A stretch of DNA of 36,439 nt from Sutterella sp. (GCA_020025965.1 JAHHRG010000015.1:1-36439); one strand, 5' to 3'. Counted from the stretch's first letter, positions 23,700 through 32,902 are shown. Translations and numbers: made by a program. Notes: generated from the letters alone by a model not told the origin.

Positions 23700-25193
23700 T
23701 TAGTCGTCAATACGCGGTTCGAGCTTTTCCGGGACCGGCGTGCCGTTTTCAAGGGCTTCGAGGTATTCCGGGGTGATGTCGCCCGTGATGTATTCGCCCG
23801 TGAAGCAGGAGACTTCCCACTTCTTGACTTCCGGGTTGATTTCGGACAGGCAGGCTTCGAGTTCAGCCGTTTCCGGATAGATCACGCGGTCGGCACCGAG
23901 GATCTTGGCGACTTCTTCGGCGCTCTTTCCGTCGCCGCAGATCAATTCCTTGCGGGTCGGCATATCGATACCATAGACGTTCGGATACATGACACGCGGA
24001 GCGGAAGAAGCCACGTAGACCTTCTTGGCACCGGATTCGCGAGCGATACCGACGATTTCGCCCATGGTCGTGCCGCGAACGATGGAGTCGTCAACGAGAA
24101 GAACGTTCTTGCCTTCGAATTCGATCGGCATGGCGTTCAGCTTGAGACGAACGGTCTTCTTACGAACGGCCTGGCCGGGCATGATAAACGTGCGGCCCAC
24201 GTAGCGATTCTTGATGAAGCCTTCGCGGTACGGAAGATTGAGGTGAGCGGCCAATTCCTGAGCGCAGGGACGGGCGGAGTCGGGAATCGGCATCACGACG
24301 TCAATGTCGGACAAATCCATTTCGCGCTTCACGACTTCGGCGAGCATCTTGCCGAGAGCCAAACGGGAAGCGTAAACATTCACACCGTCGATCGTGGAAT
24401 CGGGACGGGCGAGGTAAACGTATTCGAAAGCGCAGGGATTGTAGCCCGTATCTTCGGCGCAGACACGGGAAGAGAGGTTGCCCTGCATGTCGATCCAGAT
24501 GGCTTCGCCCGGCTTCAGGTCGCGAACGAATTCAAAGCCCAAAGCGTTCATCGTCACGGATTCGGACGAGAACATGTATTCGGTCTTTTCACCGCGCTTG
24601 GCAATACCGTAGCAGAGCGGACGGATGGCATGCGGATCGCGGAAAGCGAGCATGCCCTTGCCGGCAATGAGGGCCACAGCGGCGTAAGAGCCCTTGGCAC
24701 GGCGGTAGACGTTGCGCATGGCATCGAACACACCGTCCTTCGTGAGCTTGCGACCGTCGGTCGTCACATGGAAGATTTCGGAAGCAAGAATGTTCAACAA
24801 CACTTCACAGTTGTTGTCGGCATTCACATGGCGGCGATCGAAGTCATAGAGTTCCTGACGAAGATCGCTGGCATTGGTGATGTTGCCGTCCATGGCGAAG
24901 GCAATGCCGAAAGGAGAGTCGGCATAGAAAGGCTGGCATTCTTCCGGCGTAGCGATGGAGCCGCGGGTCGGATAACGGGCATAAGCGATGCCGCGGTCAC
25001 CCGTCAGGTCGCGCATGTTGCGCGTACGGAAGACTTCGCGAATCAGCCCTTGGCCGCGGTGACGGCGGAACTTCAAGCCGTCGAGCGTGGTGATCCCCGC
25101 TGCGTCCTGGCCTCGGTGCTGAAGAAGCATCAGGCCGTCATAGATTCGCTGATTAACGGGACCGTCCGTAATCATGCCGATAATACCGCACAT
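23700..25193 (-). CDS. purF: Amidophosphoribosyltransferase
   Basis: 497 residues. Met is followed by the catalytic Cys (MCGIIGMITDG) of the N-terminal glutamine amidotransferase domain. LQHRGQDAAGI, YARYPTRGS and AMDGNITNASDLRQ follow. The phosphoribosyltransferase half has VVMPIPDSARPCAQELA and the PRPP-binding loop VLLVDDSIVRGTTMGEI. It catalyses the first committed step of purine synthesis. AAGGA lies 8 bases before the ATG. It follows cvpA, the usual order, but a hairpin lies in the 133-bp gap. Length and motifs are complete. Confidence 0.97.
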   Translation of the reverse strand: MCGIIGMITDGPVNQRIYDGLMLLQHRGQDAAGITTLDGLKFRRHRGQGLIREVFRTRNMRDLTGDRGIAYARYPTRGSIATPEECQPFYADSPFGIAFAMDGNITNASDLRQELYDFDRRHVNADNNCEVLLNILASEIFHVTTDGRKLTKDGVFDAMRNVYRRAKGSYAAVALIAGKGMLAFRDPHAIRPLCYGIAKRGEKTEYMFSSESVTMNALGFEFVRDLKPGEAIWIDMQGNLSSRVCAEDTGYNPCAFEYVYLARPDSTIDGVNVYASRLALGKMLAEVVKREMDLSDIDVVMPIPDSARPCAQELAAHLNLPYREGFIKNRYVGRTFIMPGQAVRKKTVRLKLNAMPIEFEGKNVLLVDDSIVRGTTMGEIVGIARESGAKKVYVASSAPRVMYPNVYGIDMPTRKELICGDGKSAEEVAKILGADRVIYPETAELEACLSEINPEVKKWEVSCFTGEYITGDITPEYLEALENGTPVPEKLEPRIDD

Positions 25194-25280
25194 GGTGTGT
25201 TTCCTTTATATGTGCACCTGAACCGAGATTGGTTCGTTAGTGCAAGATTGCAAATTAGCTTAAAACAAAAATATCAACTA

Positions 25281-25316
25281 AAAACAGGGTACTCAAACAC
25301 TGTCGAGCACCCTGCT
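25281..25316 (-). terminator. Hairpin terminator or attenuator between cvpA and purF
   Basis: GAGCACCCTG (25305-25314) pairs with CAGGGTACTC (25285-25294) with one mismatch, followed on the minus strand by TTTTTAG. It sits 11 bp after cvpA and would reduce read-through into purF. Confidence 0.75.
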
Positions 25317-25326
25317 TAAAAAATCT

Positions 25327-25833
25327 TTATAGGCCCTCGATCTTATGACCGCGCAATGCGCGGATCCAATCAGGGAGATAAGGCATCGAAAGATCAATCA
25401 CCTTATCGGCCGGGCCGATCATTGTGGATTGCTGCCACATTTTGCTTTCCGTGACTGTCTCGGAAAGACCGAAAAGGAAAACGCAGGCCGAGACCACAAG
25501 AATGCCGCGGAAAAATCCGAAAAACGCCCCAAGGGCTCGATCCTCAAAGGAGAGCGAGGCGGCTTCCATCATCTTCCGCAAAATGAAACCGAGCATACCG
25601 ACGGCAAAAAGCGAAGCCACCAGAATGAGGACCGAAGCTAACACAACGCGCGGAATGTAGCCCAAACTTTCCAAAGGAATCATCTCCGCAATTTCCCCGG
25701 CGAAATTCATCGCAAGCATGATGCCCGCAACCCAGCCTACGATGGCGAGCACTTCGCGAACAACGCCGCGCATAATGCCGACAACAGTTGAAAGCAGAAG
25801 CAGTGCGCAAATGATCCAGTCGATTTCAGTCAT
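25327..25833 (-). CDS. cvpA: CvpA-family membrane protein
   Basis: 168 residues with four membrane helices (IDWIICALLLLSTVVGIMRG, EVLAIVGWVAGIMLAMNF, VVLASVLILVASLFAVGML, ALGAFFGFFRGILVVSACVFL). The family signatures GIMRGVVREVLAIVGWVAG and RALGAFFGFFRGILVV are present. CvpA is linked to colicin V production and envelope stress tolerance. The gene lies in the conserved SPOR-cvpA-purF order. It is preceded by a hairpin and followed by a terminator-like element. Confidence 0.95.
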   Translation of the reverse strand: MTEIDWIICALLLLSTVVGIMRGVVREVLAIVGWVAGIMLAMNFAGEIAEMIPLESLGYIPRVVLASVLILVASLFAVGMLGFILRKMMEAASLSFEDRALGAFFGFFRGILVVSACVFLFGLSETVTESKMWQQSTMIGPADKVIDLSMPYLPDWIRALRGHKIEGL

Positions 25834-25884
25834 GGGTTCTTTTTCGGGGTAAATAGTCGATCGAAAGGGCTTTCCGAAAGGGAG

Positions 25885-25908
25885 AGCGCCTCGTCTCGGC
25901 GAGGCGCT
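25885..25908. other. GC-rich 9-bp hairpin between the SPOR gene and cvpA
   Basis: AGCGCCTCG (25885-25893) pairs perfectly with CGAGGCGCT (25900-25908) around a 6-base loop. It lacks a T-run on the minus strand, so it may stabilise mRNA or act as a processing site rather than end transcription. Confidence 0.6.
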
Positions 25909-25928
25909 ATTCTAGCGAAAAATTTTGC

Positions 25929-27161
25929 TTATTGTTTGTCAATGTAATGCTTTCCAGTGTAACCGTTCAATGCTAAAACGGCCACCGTATTCTGCGCCTC
26001 TTTTTCGGTCTTGAAATGACCGATTCGAACGCGCCACAACGGACCTTTTTTACCCTTGATCTGTTCGGAATAAGCAGGCAACTTGAGGCGCTTCAAATCG
26101 TGCACGATGCGTTCCGCTTTCTGTTCGGAGCCCGTTACGACAATCTGAATGAAGTACCCCTTGCCGGCAACCTTCTTCTGAGGTTCGGCAGGCACCTTCT
26201 TTTCAGGTTTCGTTTCGGCCTTCTTTTCTACGGCCTTTTCAACCTTCTTTTCAGCACTTTTCGCCTTAGCTGGTTCGGGCGCCACGACAGGTTTGACAAC
26301 TTCCGTTTTAACGGGTTCCGCCTCCTTAGCGGCAACCGCGTTCGAGACGGCCGGCTTTTCCACCGTCATCGTCGACTTTTCAGGCACGGGCGGAATCTCG
26401 GTCGAGACTGGGACTTTGTCTTTCGCCAATTCTTCGTTGTCGAGAATAAAGGAAGAAGACACTACGACAGCCATCAGAAGCGCCGCAGCACCGATCAGGC
26501 GATTGCGGGTCTTTTCTCGGGCAACGAGTTGCTCTTCGGTCGGAGCCTCGTTGTCCTCCTGAGAACGATTCGCACGGGCCTCGTGAGCTTCCTTTTTCAT
26601 AAAGGCAAAAAAGCCGGGGAGTTTCTTTTCCTCGTTTTTTTCGCCGGCCGAAAGACCGCCGACCGCCGCGGCACCGGCAGCGGCTCCGAGAGCGGCAGAC
26701 ACCGTAGCAGCAGACGAAGACGTTGATGAAACTGCTTCGGGCTTCGGTTCTTCCGTCAAGGACGGCGCGGAGTTGGAAGCGGATTCTTCGGTCGGAATCG
26801 TGAGAGATTCAGGTTCGACGTTTGAGGCAACTTCATCCGCTCCGGTGAGCCCCGGAAAGTCGGCTTCCATCGGCTTCGATTCAGACACGGGAGTTTTCAG
26901 CGGTTCGAAGTCGGGTTCCAAGAAAACGGGTTCCGTGCGTTCTGCGTTCGAGAGTTGAACGTCAACGTCAGGTTCGTTAATTGAGGGCTCTTTGGGAGGC
27001 TCCCAGGCCTCGGCCGGTTCTTCGATCATTTCAAAGGCCGGCGCCGCCTCGGGCGTCACATCCCAAGGCGCAGGTTTGTTTTCCCCGATCGTGGGTTCGA
27101 TGCGAGTCGAACCGCTAGCGTCAGAGCCTGATTCCTGATTGGACGAATGGGGTAATTGCAT
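25929..27161 (-). CDS. SPOR-domain membrane protein (DedD-like)
   Basis: About 410 residues. There is a long acidic, low-complexity N-terminal half (roughly 1-190) rich in Glu, Pro and Ser. One membrane helix (RLIGAAALLMAVVVSSSFIL, near 225) is followed by a Pro/Lys/Glu spacer with AEKKVEKAVEKKAE repeats. The C-terminal SPOR domain (GYFIQIVVTGSEQKAERIVH through NGYTGKHYIDKQ) binds denuded peptidoglycan at division sites. The operon position accD-folC-SPOR-cvpA-purF matches DedD. The cytoplasmic N-terminus is unusually long for DedD. The ATG at 27161, behind AAAGG, is preferred to GTG at 27167. Confidence 0.9.
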   Translation of the reverse strand: MQLPHSSNQESGSDASGSTRIEPTIGENKPAPWDVTPEAAPAFEMIEEPAEAWEPPKEPSINEPDVDVQLSNAERTEPVFLEPDFEPLKTPVSESKPMEADFPGLTGADEVASNVEPESLTIPTEESASNSAPSLTEEPKPEAVSSTSSSAATVSAALGAAAGAAAVGGLSAGEKNEEKKLPGFFAFMKKEAHEARANRSQEDNEAPTEEQLVAREKTRNRLIGAAALLMAVVVSSSFILDNEELAKDKVPVSTEIPPVPEKSTMTVEKPAVSNAVAAKEAEPVKTEVVKPVVAPEPAKAKSAEKKVEKAVEKKAETKPEKKVPAEPQKKVAGKGYFIQIVVTGSEQKAERIVHDLKRLKLPAYSEQIKGKKGPLWRVRIGHFKTEKEAQNTVAVLALNGYTGKHYIDKQ

Positions 27162-27216
27162 AGCCACAAACCTTTCTCAACAATTGCCGACCTTATCCTA
27201 AGTTGAAGTGTGAGGC

Positions 27217-28557
27217 TTAACGCTTGATGCCTTCCGAAGCGAAAACATCCAAAGCCGCCGTCACCGTCACAAAGGATCCGAATATTACGATTCTAACAGT
27301 GTCCTTAGCATCGGTCATTGCAGACGACGCATTTGGTGACAGAATCGTCTCGGCCTGAGAACGTGCGGCAGCGATGGCGGATGCAACGTCGTCGAAAGTC
27401 GTCATCTTCTCTTTTTCAATGCCGGCCGCTCTCATTGCTTCGGCAAGTTGATCTTTCGTTGCAGCACGCGGCCCCGTCAGAGAGGCGACGAACCATTCGT
27501 CGAAGCTCTCCTTCAGAATGCGCATCACGCTTTCCATATCCTTGTCGGCGAGCATGCCGACAACGGCGAGGGTCTTTTCGTGCAGGACCTTACTTCTCGC
27601 GATATTCTGACGAAGAACTTCGGCGGCCTGCGGATTGTGACCGACATCAATCACGGTCGGCACAGGCTTATCCGTAATGAGTTCGAAACGGGCCGTCAGA
27701 CGTACCTTCGCCAGCCCCTCTTCCACTTCTTCGCGCGTCACGGGCAGTCGATCCTGAAGGCTCGTCACCAAGGCGAGCACGCCACCCGCATTCTGGTACT
27801 GATTGACACCCTTCAAAGCGGGTTCCGCCATTGCCTTCCAAGACGTGTCGCCCATGTCAAAGTCGAAGGTCGTGTCGGCATTGACCGTCACGCGATAGTC
27901 AAGGCCCGCTACCGTACGCTTTGCTCCCAATTCTTCGATCTTTTCAAGAACCGTTGTCGGCACATCGGGTTCCGAACAAACGGCGGGACAATCCTTACGA
28001 AAAATATGCGCCTTTTCCCAACCGATCTTTTCACGCGTATTGCCGAGGAAAGCCACGTGGTCGATTCCGACGGTCGTCACAACCGCCGCATTGGAATCGA
28101 TCGTATTGATGGCATCCAAGCGACCGCCCAGCCCCACTTCGAGAATAACGACATTAACCTTTTCTTCCACAAAAATGCGGAGAATAGCCAGAGCCGTGTA
28201 TTCAAAGAACGAGAGAGTCATCTCGCCTCGTGCTTCTTCGACTTCTCTGAAAGCGGCCATCAGGCGTTCGTCCGAGACTTCGCGACCGTTGACTACACAA
28301 CGTTCGTTCATGCGAATCAAATGGGGCGAGGTGTGCATCCCGGTCGTGTAACCTGCGGTGCGATAGATCGATTCGAGCATCGAGCAGGTCGAGCCCTTCC
28401 CGTTCGTGCCGCCCACGGTAATGACGGTCTGCGTCGGAAAAGCGATGGCCATTTTTTTAACCATCAGGCTCATGCGATCGAGACCCAAGTCGATTTGCTT
28501 CGCGTGGAGATCTTCAATATGAGCAAGCCAGGCGTCGAGAGTAGTAGCGTCAAACAT
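27217..28557 (-). CDS. folC: Bifunctional folylpolyglutamate synthase/dihydrofolate synthase
   Basis: 446 residues. The Mur-ligase-type P-loop TVGGTNGKGSTCSML and the HTSPHLIRMNER segment are present. The conserved VILEVGLGGRLDAINTI, TTVGIDHVAFLGNTREKIGWEKAHIFR and C-terminal VIDVGHNPQAAEVLR follow. It adds glutamate to dihydropteroate and folates. The gene sits between accD and the SPOR gene as in other Burkholderiales. The length is normal. A terminator separates it from accD, so it probably has its own promoter. Confidence 0.96.
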   Translation of the reverse strand: MFDATTLDAWLAHIEDLHAKQIDLGLDRMSLMVKKMAIAFPTQTVITVGGTNGKGSTCSMLESIYRTAGYTTGMHTSPHLIRMNERCVVNGREVSDERLMAAFREVEEARGEMTLSFFEYTALAILRIFVEEKVNVVILEVGLGGRLDAINTIDSNAAVVTTVGIDHVAFLGNTREKIGWEKAHIFRKDCPAVCSEPDVPTTVLEKIEELGAKRTVAGLDYRVTVNADTTFDFDMGDTSWKAMAEPALKGVNQYQNAGGVLALVTSLQDRLPVTREEVEEGLAKVRLTARFELITDKPVPTVIDVGHNPQAAEVLRQNIARSKVLHEKTLAVVGMLADKDMESVMRILKESFDEWFVASLTGPRAATKDQLAEAMRAAGIEKEKMTTFDDVASAIAAARSQAETILSPNASSAMTDAKDTVRIVIFGSFVTVTAALDVFASEGIKR

Positions 28558-28576
28558 TTTTTCCAGTCCAAAATCT

Positions 28577-28618
28577 AAAAAAGGCTACAGTTCTTCGTAT
28601 TCTGAACTGCAACCTTTT
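28577..28618 (-). terminator. Terminator between accD and folC
   Basis: A 15-bp stem with two G-U-type wobbles is formed by 28618-28604 and 28593-28579 around a short TTCG-containing loop. T-rich sequence follows on the minus strand. It lies directly after accD. Confidence 0.85.
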
Positions 28619-28639
28619 GATATTCAAGTTTTGCTTCTC

Positions 28640-29515
28640 TTAGTTGCCGTTGACAGGCGTCTTCTTCATGAGAAGCTGCGTGAGGACCGAAATGCGCGAA
28701 CGCATTTCCCGTCGGTCAACGATCATGTCAATCTGGCCCTTATCCATCAGGAATTCGGCACGCTGGAAACCTTCGGGGAGCTTTTCACGAACAGTTTGTT
28801 CAATGACGCGCGGACCGGCAAAGCCGATCAAAGCATTGGGTTCGGCAATGACAACGTCGCCCATAAAAGCAAACGAAGCCGACACGCCGCCCATCGTCGG
28901 ATCGGTCAGAACGGAAATGAAGGGCAAACCCGCCTCATGCAAACGCGCAACCGCGGCGGTGGTCTTGGCCATCTGCATCAGGGAAAGCAGACCTTCCTGC
29001 ATGCGGGCACCGCCCGAGGCGGAGAAGCAGACAAAAGGAGCCTTGAGTTCAATCGCACGATCAACGGCACGCGAGAACTTTTCACCCACGACAGAGCCCA
29101 TCGAACCGCCCATAAAGCGAAATTCAAATGCGGCCGCCACGATCGGTTCGCGACGAAGCGTCCCGCTCATGACAATCAGCGCATCCGTTTCGTCCGTATT
29201 CTTTCGAGCCTGCTCCAAACGCTTGGGATAGGGCTTGCTGTCAACGAACGTCAGGGCGTCAACGGCACGGATATCCGCCGCAATTTCCGTCTGCCCTTCG
29301 GCATCGAGGAAATTCGTCAATCGCAAACGGGCACCGATACGATGATGAAAACCGCACTTCGGGCAAACCTGAAGACTGTCGAGCAATTCGCGCGTATAAA
29401 GCGCCTGTTCGCAGCCCGGGCACTTCGTCCAAACCCCTTCGGGGATGGGACTCGGCTTCCTTTCTGTTTCGTCTTCGCGTTTGATCTTGGGAAGAATATG
29501 GGTTAACCAGCTCAT
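28640..29515 (-). CDS. accD: Acetyl-CoA carboxylase carboxyltransferase subunit beta
   Basis: 291 residues. The N-terminal zinc ribbon reads CPGCEQ...CPKCGFHHRIG (C-x2-C-x15-C-x2-C). The carboxyltransferase core follows with FRFMGGSMGSVVGEKFSRAVD, CFSASGGARMQEGLLSLMQM, TDPTMGGVSASFAFMGDVVI and GFAGPRVIEQTVREKLPEGF. With AccA it transfers the carboxyl group from biotin to acetyl-CoA in fatty-acid synthesis. Start and length are typical. It lies 104 bp downstream of truA, a gap that holds two hairpins. Confidence 0.97.
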   Translation of the reverse strand: MSWLTHILPKIKREDETERKPSPIPEGVWTKCPGCEQALYTRELLDSLQVCPKCGFHHRIGARLRLTNFLDAEGQTEIAADIRAVDALTFVDSKPYPKRLEQARKNTDETDALIVMSGTLRREPIVAAAFEFRFMGGSMGSVVGEKFSRAVDRAIELKAPFVCFSASGGARMQEGLLSLMQMAKTTAAVARLHEAGLPFISVLTDPTMGGVSASFAFMGDVVIAEPNALIGFAGPRVIEQTVREKLPEGFQRAEFLMDKGQIDMIVDRREMRSRISVLTQLLMKKTPVNGN

Positions 29516-29560
29516 GGTCTCTGATAAGTAAAAGTAGAATCGTCGTGATTATAAACGGAG

Positions 29561-29605
29561 AAAGGCCTGTATTAGGCCTTTCCGAGAGAGGCTTAGCCTC
29601 TTTTT
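29561..29605. terminator. Pair of adjacent hairpins between truA and accD
   Basis: AAAGGCCT (29561-29568) pairs with AGGCCTTT (29574-29581). AGAGGC (29587-29592) pairs with GCCTCT (29596-29601), followed on the plus strand by TTTTT. On the minus strand the outer hairpin is followed only by a short T-run, so termination of truA is partial at best. Confidence 0.55.
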
Positions 29606-29619
29606 GCCGTTTTCACCGC

Positions 29620-30408
29620 TTAGGCCTCATCCCATCCGAAGGGACTCCGACCGCGGGGCGGAATATTCGCATCTTCGTAGGTAACCCCCGTCAGATAAAG
29701 TCCGTTCGGACTGAATGTCGGGGCCGCCACGTGACGACATTTGGCTTCCAAAACCGTTTTCACCCAATCGGGTTCTTCACGGCCCGTGCCGACATAAATG
29801 AGCGTGCCCACGATATTGCGAACCATGTGCTGCAGGAAAGCATTCGCTTCGATACGAATCCCGATCATGGCACCCTGTCGGCAGATTTCAAGGCGCTTCA
29901 CGGTTCTCACTGGCGTAGCCGCCTGGCACTCGGCCGCACGGAAACTCGTAAAGTCGTGTTCTCCCAAGAGATGCACGGCTCCGGCCTTCATGCGTTCGAT
30001 ATCCAGCGGTCTGAAAACCCAGCCTGTCGTCGTCTCAAGGATCGGTGAGCGCACCGGGTTGTTGTAAATCCAGTATTCGTAGGTTCTCGCCCGAGCCGAA
30101 AAACGCGCGTGAAAGTCTTCAGGCATCACGCGCGCCCAGTGAATCGAAATACCGGAAGGGAGAAGACTGTTTAAACCTCTCACCCAATTTCTCTCAGGTC
30201 GGTCGGCTTCGGTATCGAAACTCACCACCTGCTGCGTCGCATGCACCCCCGTATCCGTACGACCGGCACAGATCGTGGGAGTATCGACACAAAGAAAGGA
30301 TTTCAAGGCCTTTTCGAGCGCGGCCTGCACCGAGGGACAGTCCGGTTGGACCTGCCAGCCGTTAAAGTCCGTCCCTCGATATTCAACGCCAAGGGCCATA
30401 CGGGTCAC
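29620..30408 (-). CDS. truA: tRNA pseudouridine(38-40) synthase
   Basis: 262 residues. The catalytic Asp lies in CAGRTDTGVHATQQVVSFDT. The N-terminal GVEYRGTDFNGWQVQPDCPSV, the conserved FSARARTYEYWIYN, the HDFTSFRA region and FLQHMVRNIVGTLIYVGTG are all present. It modifies positions 38-40 of the tRNA anticodon arm. The start codon overlaps the fimV stop by 4 bp, so it is coupled to fimV, the order known from other beta- and gammaproteobacteria. Confidence 0.97.
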   Translation of the reverse strand: MTRMALGVEYRGTDFNGWQVQPDCPSVQAALEKALKSFLCVDTPTICAGRTDTGVHATQQVVSFDTEADRPERNWVRGLNSLLPSGISIHWARVMPEDFHARFSARARTYEYWIYNNPVRSPILETTTGWVFRPLDIERMKAGAVHLLGEHDFTSFRAAECQAATPVRTVKRLEICRQGAMIGIRIEANAFLQHMVRNIVGTLIYVGTGREEPDWVKTVLEAKCRHVAAPTFSPNGLYLTGVTYEDANIPPRGRSPFGWDEA

Positions 30409-32372
30409 TTGACACCATCCTTTTGCATCTGAGCACGAATCGCACTCACACGAGCCTTCTGTTCGGCCGTCCCGAGACGCATCACTTCGTCAAAGACTTC
30501 GTTGGCTTCGCTGACGGCACCGTACTTGATAAATCCTTCAGCGAGCTCGATTTTTGCGTCAAGCGCAGCCTTATAGGCACTGTCTTCGGGGCTCTTTTCA
30601 GATTCGGATTCGGCGGCGGACTTTACGGCTTCAGCAGACTTTTCGCCTTTTTCATTGTCAGCCGTAACCGGCTTTTCAGCCGCTTCGTCGTCAAGATCCA
30701 AAGAAACCTTCTTCAGCAGATTTTCACTCTTCTGAAGGGCTTTCCGATCTTCTTCCGTCATCTCGGCCTCCGCCGGAACGATCACGGGTTCGCTCTTGCC
30801 GTCAGCCTTAAAAGCCTTTTCTTCTTTTTTCTTCGCTTCGGCCATCTGAGCCTCCACGTAGGCCATCGTACCGACCCCCATAGCGCCGCCCGTCGTACCG
30901 TTCTTGACGGCTTCGTCAACCGTGGTCTTCAATGCTTTGAGCTGAGCGTCGCTTGACGGAGGAATATCCTTCTGAACCGTGACGGGCTTGCCGCAACAAC
31001 AGGGCTTCCCCTCTTCCTTACCTTCACAACAGGAACCAGACTTGAAGCGGTTACGGTAGAAAACGATGAAGCCTAAAAGGAGAAGGATACCCATGATCCA
31101 GGTCCAATTAAAACCGCCCTTCTGCTTGTCTGCAGGCGTCTTTTCATCGGTCTTCGCCTTTTCGGCTACGACAGGCTTTTCACCGGAAGCAACTTCAGAA
31201 GCGGCTTCGGCAGCCTTGCGATCTTCAATCTGAACCGCCTTCGGATCAGGAATCACGGCTTCCGTCGTCACGGCAGGTGCTTCTCTTGCCGGAGCTTCCG
31301 TCAGAGTCTGACGCGGTTCACCCAGAGGCTTGCCGTCGTCACTCATCAGCTGACGTTTGTAAACGCGTTCGGCCTTCTTGTCTTCCAGTACCGTACGCCC
31401 CGCAGCGGCAATCGTCTGCGAATTTTCACCGGCCGTACGGGCGCGATCCTGTGCATCAGCGACACTGGCTGCCAATTCGGTGTCAACGAGCTGAGCGTCT
31501 ATCAGATTCTGCGTCACCAAGGGAATGGCAACGTCGTCACCGTGGATGCTGCGGAAAGCTTCCATCGGATTGATAGCAAAGACATCGGCCTTTGCCGGCG
31601 GATAGAGCATGGCGCCCACCAGCAGACGCTCCGGATCTCCCTGAACAAAGGCGGCGCGGTTCTGATTGCGGAAACCAATCAAAATCTGTTCGGCCGTAGC
31701 ACCGCGATAGCTCGGCCAATAGGCACGAGCCACCGACCAGAGAGTCATTCCCTCCTGAATCTCCATGGGCTGAGAAGCGTCGAAACCGTTCAGCGCGATG
31801 TAGTCTCGCACGATGGAACGGGCGCTCGGATAGCGGAATTCTTTATCCAGCCGACGATCCAAAGACAATCGAGCGGCTTTTTCTTCGTCGGTCTCGGACT
31901 TGGCGACTTCGCTACCGAGAACTTCCGCCTCATGACGTACGATGAGTTCGGCTTCCGGAGCAGACGCTGTGGCCGCGCCTTTGAAAGCGGCCGTCAGGTC
32001 GTAATTCTTAATTGTGAGCGTACCGCCCGCATTCATGACAACGAGAAGCGGGAAACGGTTGTCGACCATCGGCGCTTCGGAATAAATGCGAATCAGGGCG
32101 GAGTCTTTCTCCATTGAAAGACGCTCCATCTTGAGCGCATTAATATCGTCGGGGGCCTTCACTTGCGCGCGTTCATAAACGGAAGGCGGCGCAATTTGTA
32201 CGAGCAGCGGGGAAATTGCCGGATCCACATCCACGATTTCGAGCTTCGCTTCGAAAGGTTCGCCGAGCTTGCTTTCAATTTTCAGATTGCCGAGTGCAAT
32301 GGCCTCAGCACTCATGGCAAAACTAAAGAGAGCGAGCGCAGTGAGACTCGCCGATAATTTCTTCTTAAACAT
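30405..32372 (-). CDS. fimV: FimV/HubP-family polar landmark protein
   Basis: 655 residues. A signal peptide (ASLTALALFSFAMSAEA) precedes the FimV N-terminal region (LGNLKIESKLGEPFEAKLEI). A LysM-like part follows (EGMTLWSVARAYWPSYRGAT through LLVGAMLYPP, about 205-255). After a Glu/Ala-rich stretch comes one membrane helix (FNWTWIMGILLLLGFIVFYR, near 425), then an acidic cytoplasmic part. The C-terminal FimV motif is KIELAEGFIKYGAVSEANEV followed by ARVSAIRAQMQKDG. The family organises the cell pole, type IV pili and septal peptidoglycan. Just after the helix is an odd Cys cluster (SCCEGKEEGKPCCCGKP). It is translationally coupled to truA. The membrane-distal repeats usual in Pseudomonas FimV are short here. 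Confidence 0.9.
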   Translation of the reverse strand: MFKKKLSASLTALALFSFAMSAEAIALGNLKIESKLGEPFEAKLEIVDVDPAISPLLVQIAPPSVYERAQVKAPDDINALKMERLSMEKDSALIRIYSEAPMVDNRFPLLVVMNAGGTLTIKNYDLTAAFKGAATASAPEAELIVRHEAEVLGSEVAKSETDEEKAARLSLDRRLDKEFRYPSARSIVRDYIALNGFDASQPMEIQEGMTLWSVARAYWPSYRGATAEQILIGFRNQNRAAFVQGDPERLLVGAMLYPPAKADVFAINPMEAFRSIHGDDVAIPLVTQNLIDAQLVDTELAASVADAQDRARTAGENSQTIAAAGRTVLEDKKAERVYKRQLMSDDGKPLGEPRQTLTEAPAREAPAVTTEAVIPDPKAVQIEDRKAAEAASEVASGEKPVVAEKAKTDEKTPADKQKGGFNWTWIMGILLLLGFIVFYRNRFKSGSCCEGKEEGKPCCCGKPVTVQKDIPPSSDAQLKALKTTVDEAVKNGTTGGAMGVGTMAYVEAQMAEAKKKEEKAFKADGKSEPVIVPAEAEMTEEDRKALQKSENLLKKVSLDLDDEAAEKPVTADNEKGEKSAEAVKSAAESESEKSPEDSAYKAALDAKIELAEGFIKYGAVSEANEVFDEVMRLGTAEQKARVSAIRAQMQKDGVK

Positions 32373-32540
32373 TCGGTTTCCCGTATTCCGATACTAAGAG
32401 AATGGTTTCTTTTTCGAAAGAAACATTTTTCTTCATCATACCGCATGAACCGTTACTTCGGAGCGTTTTTTGAAAGGCTCGAAAAACGGCTGTTGTCACA
32501 CAGGAACCGCTCTCCGATTTACAGGCCAAAGAAACAACAG

Positions 32541-32682
32541 ACAAAAGAAAATCCCGCGAGTTCAGGAGATTGGCTTGACCGGCCAAAATACCTCGCGGGA
32601 TTCGTCAGAAACGTTGCCACCGATTGAGGATACTATGTATCGATTGCCGTATGGGAGACAATTGCCAGGCATCCGTTTCTTT
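32541..32682 (-). ncRNA. Putative small RNA, repeat copy C (nearest fimV)
   Basis: Predicted from 32682 to about 32541 on the minus strand. The promoter TTGCTT-N17-TTTAAT is at 32717-32689. The body contains GAAACGGATGCC, pairing at distance with GGCAACGTTTC to close the structure, and an inner GATAC-N3-GTATC arm. The terminator stem CTCGCGGGATT/AATCCCGCGAG has a longer loop than the other copies, holding an extra TTGGC/GCCAA arm, and is followed by TTCTTTTG. No known RNA family is recognised. Transcription is inferred. Confidence 0.55.
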
Positions 32683-32688
32683 AAGTAC

Positions 32689-32717
32689 ATTAAAACGCTT
32701 TTCAGAAAAAAAAGCAA
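32689..32717 (-). promoter_or_regulatory. Promoter of putative sRNA copy C
   Basis: Minus-strand -35 TTGCTT (32717-32712), 17-bp spacer, -10 TTTAAT (32694-32689). The same layout occurs in all three repeats. Confidence 0.55.
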
Positions 32718-32781
32718 GCAATAAGTACTAAGGCTAGGGTTAGCACTATATTTCTTTTTTTCACCTTCACGGGATTCCGAA

Positions 32782-32896
32782 AAAAAGAAAATCCCGCAAG
32801 TCAAACTTACGGGATTTTTCTGAAACGTCGCCACCGATTGAGGATACTACGTATCGATTGCCATATAGGAGACAATTGCCAGGCATCCGTTTCTTT
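32782..32896 (-). ncRNA. Putative small RNA, repeat copy B (middle)
   Basis: Predicted from about 32896 to 32782. The body is nearly identical to copies A and C, with the closing GAAACG/CGTTTC helix kept. The terminator stem spans 32817-32805 with 32801-32789 and has one mismatch, followed by a T-rich tail. The same promoter geometry lies upstream. The start-codon-like ATG found in the other two copies on the plus strand is ACG here, arguing against a conserved plus-strand peptide. Confidence 0.6.
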
Positions 32897-32902
32897 AAGT
32901 AC

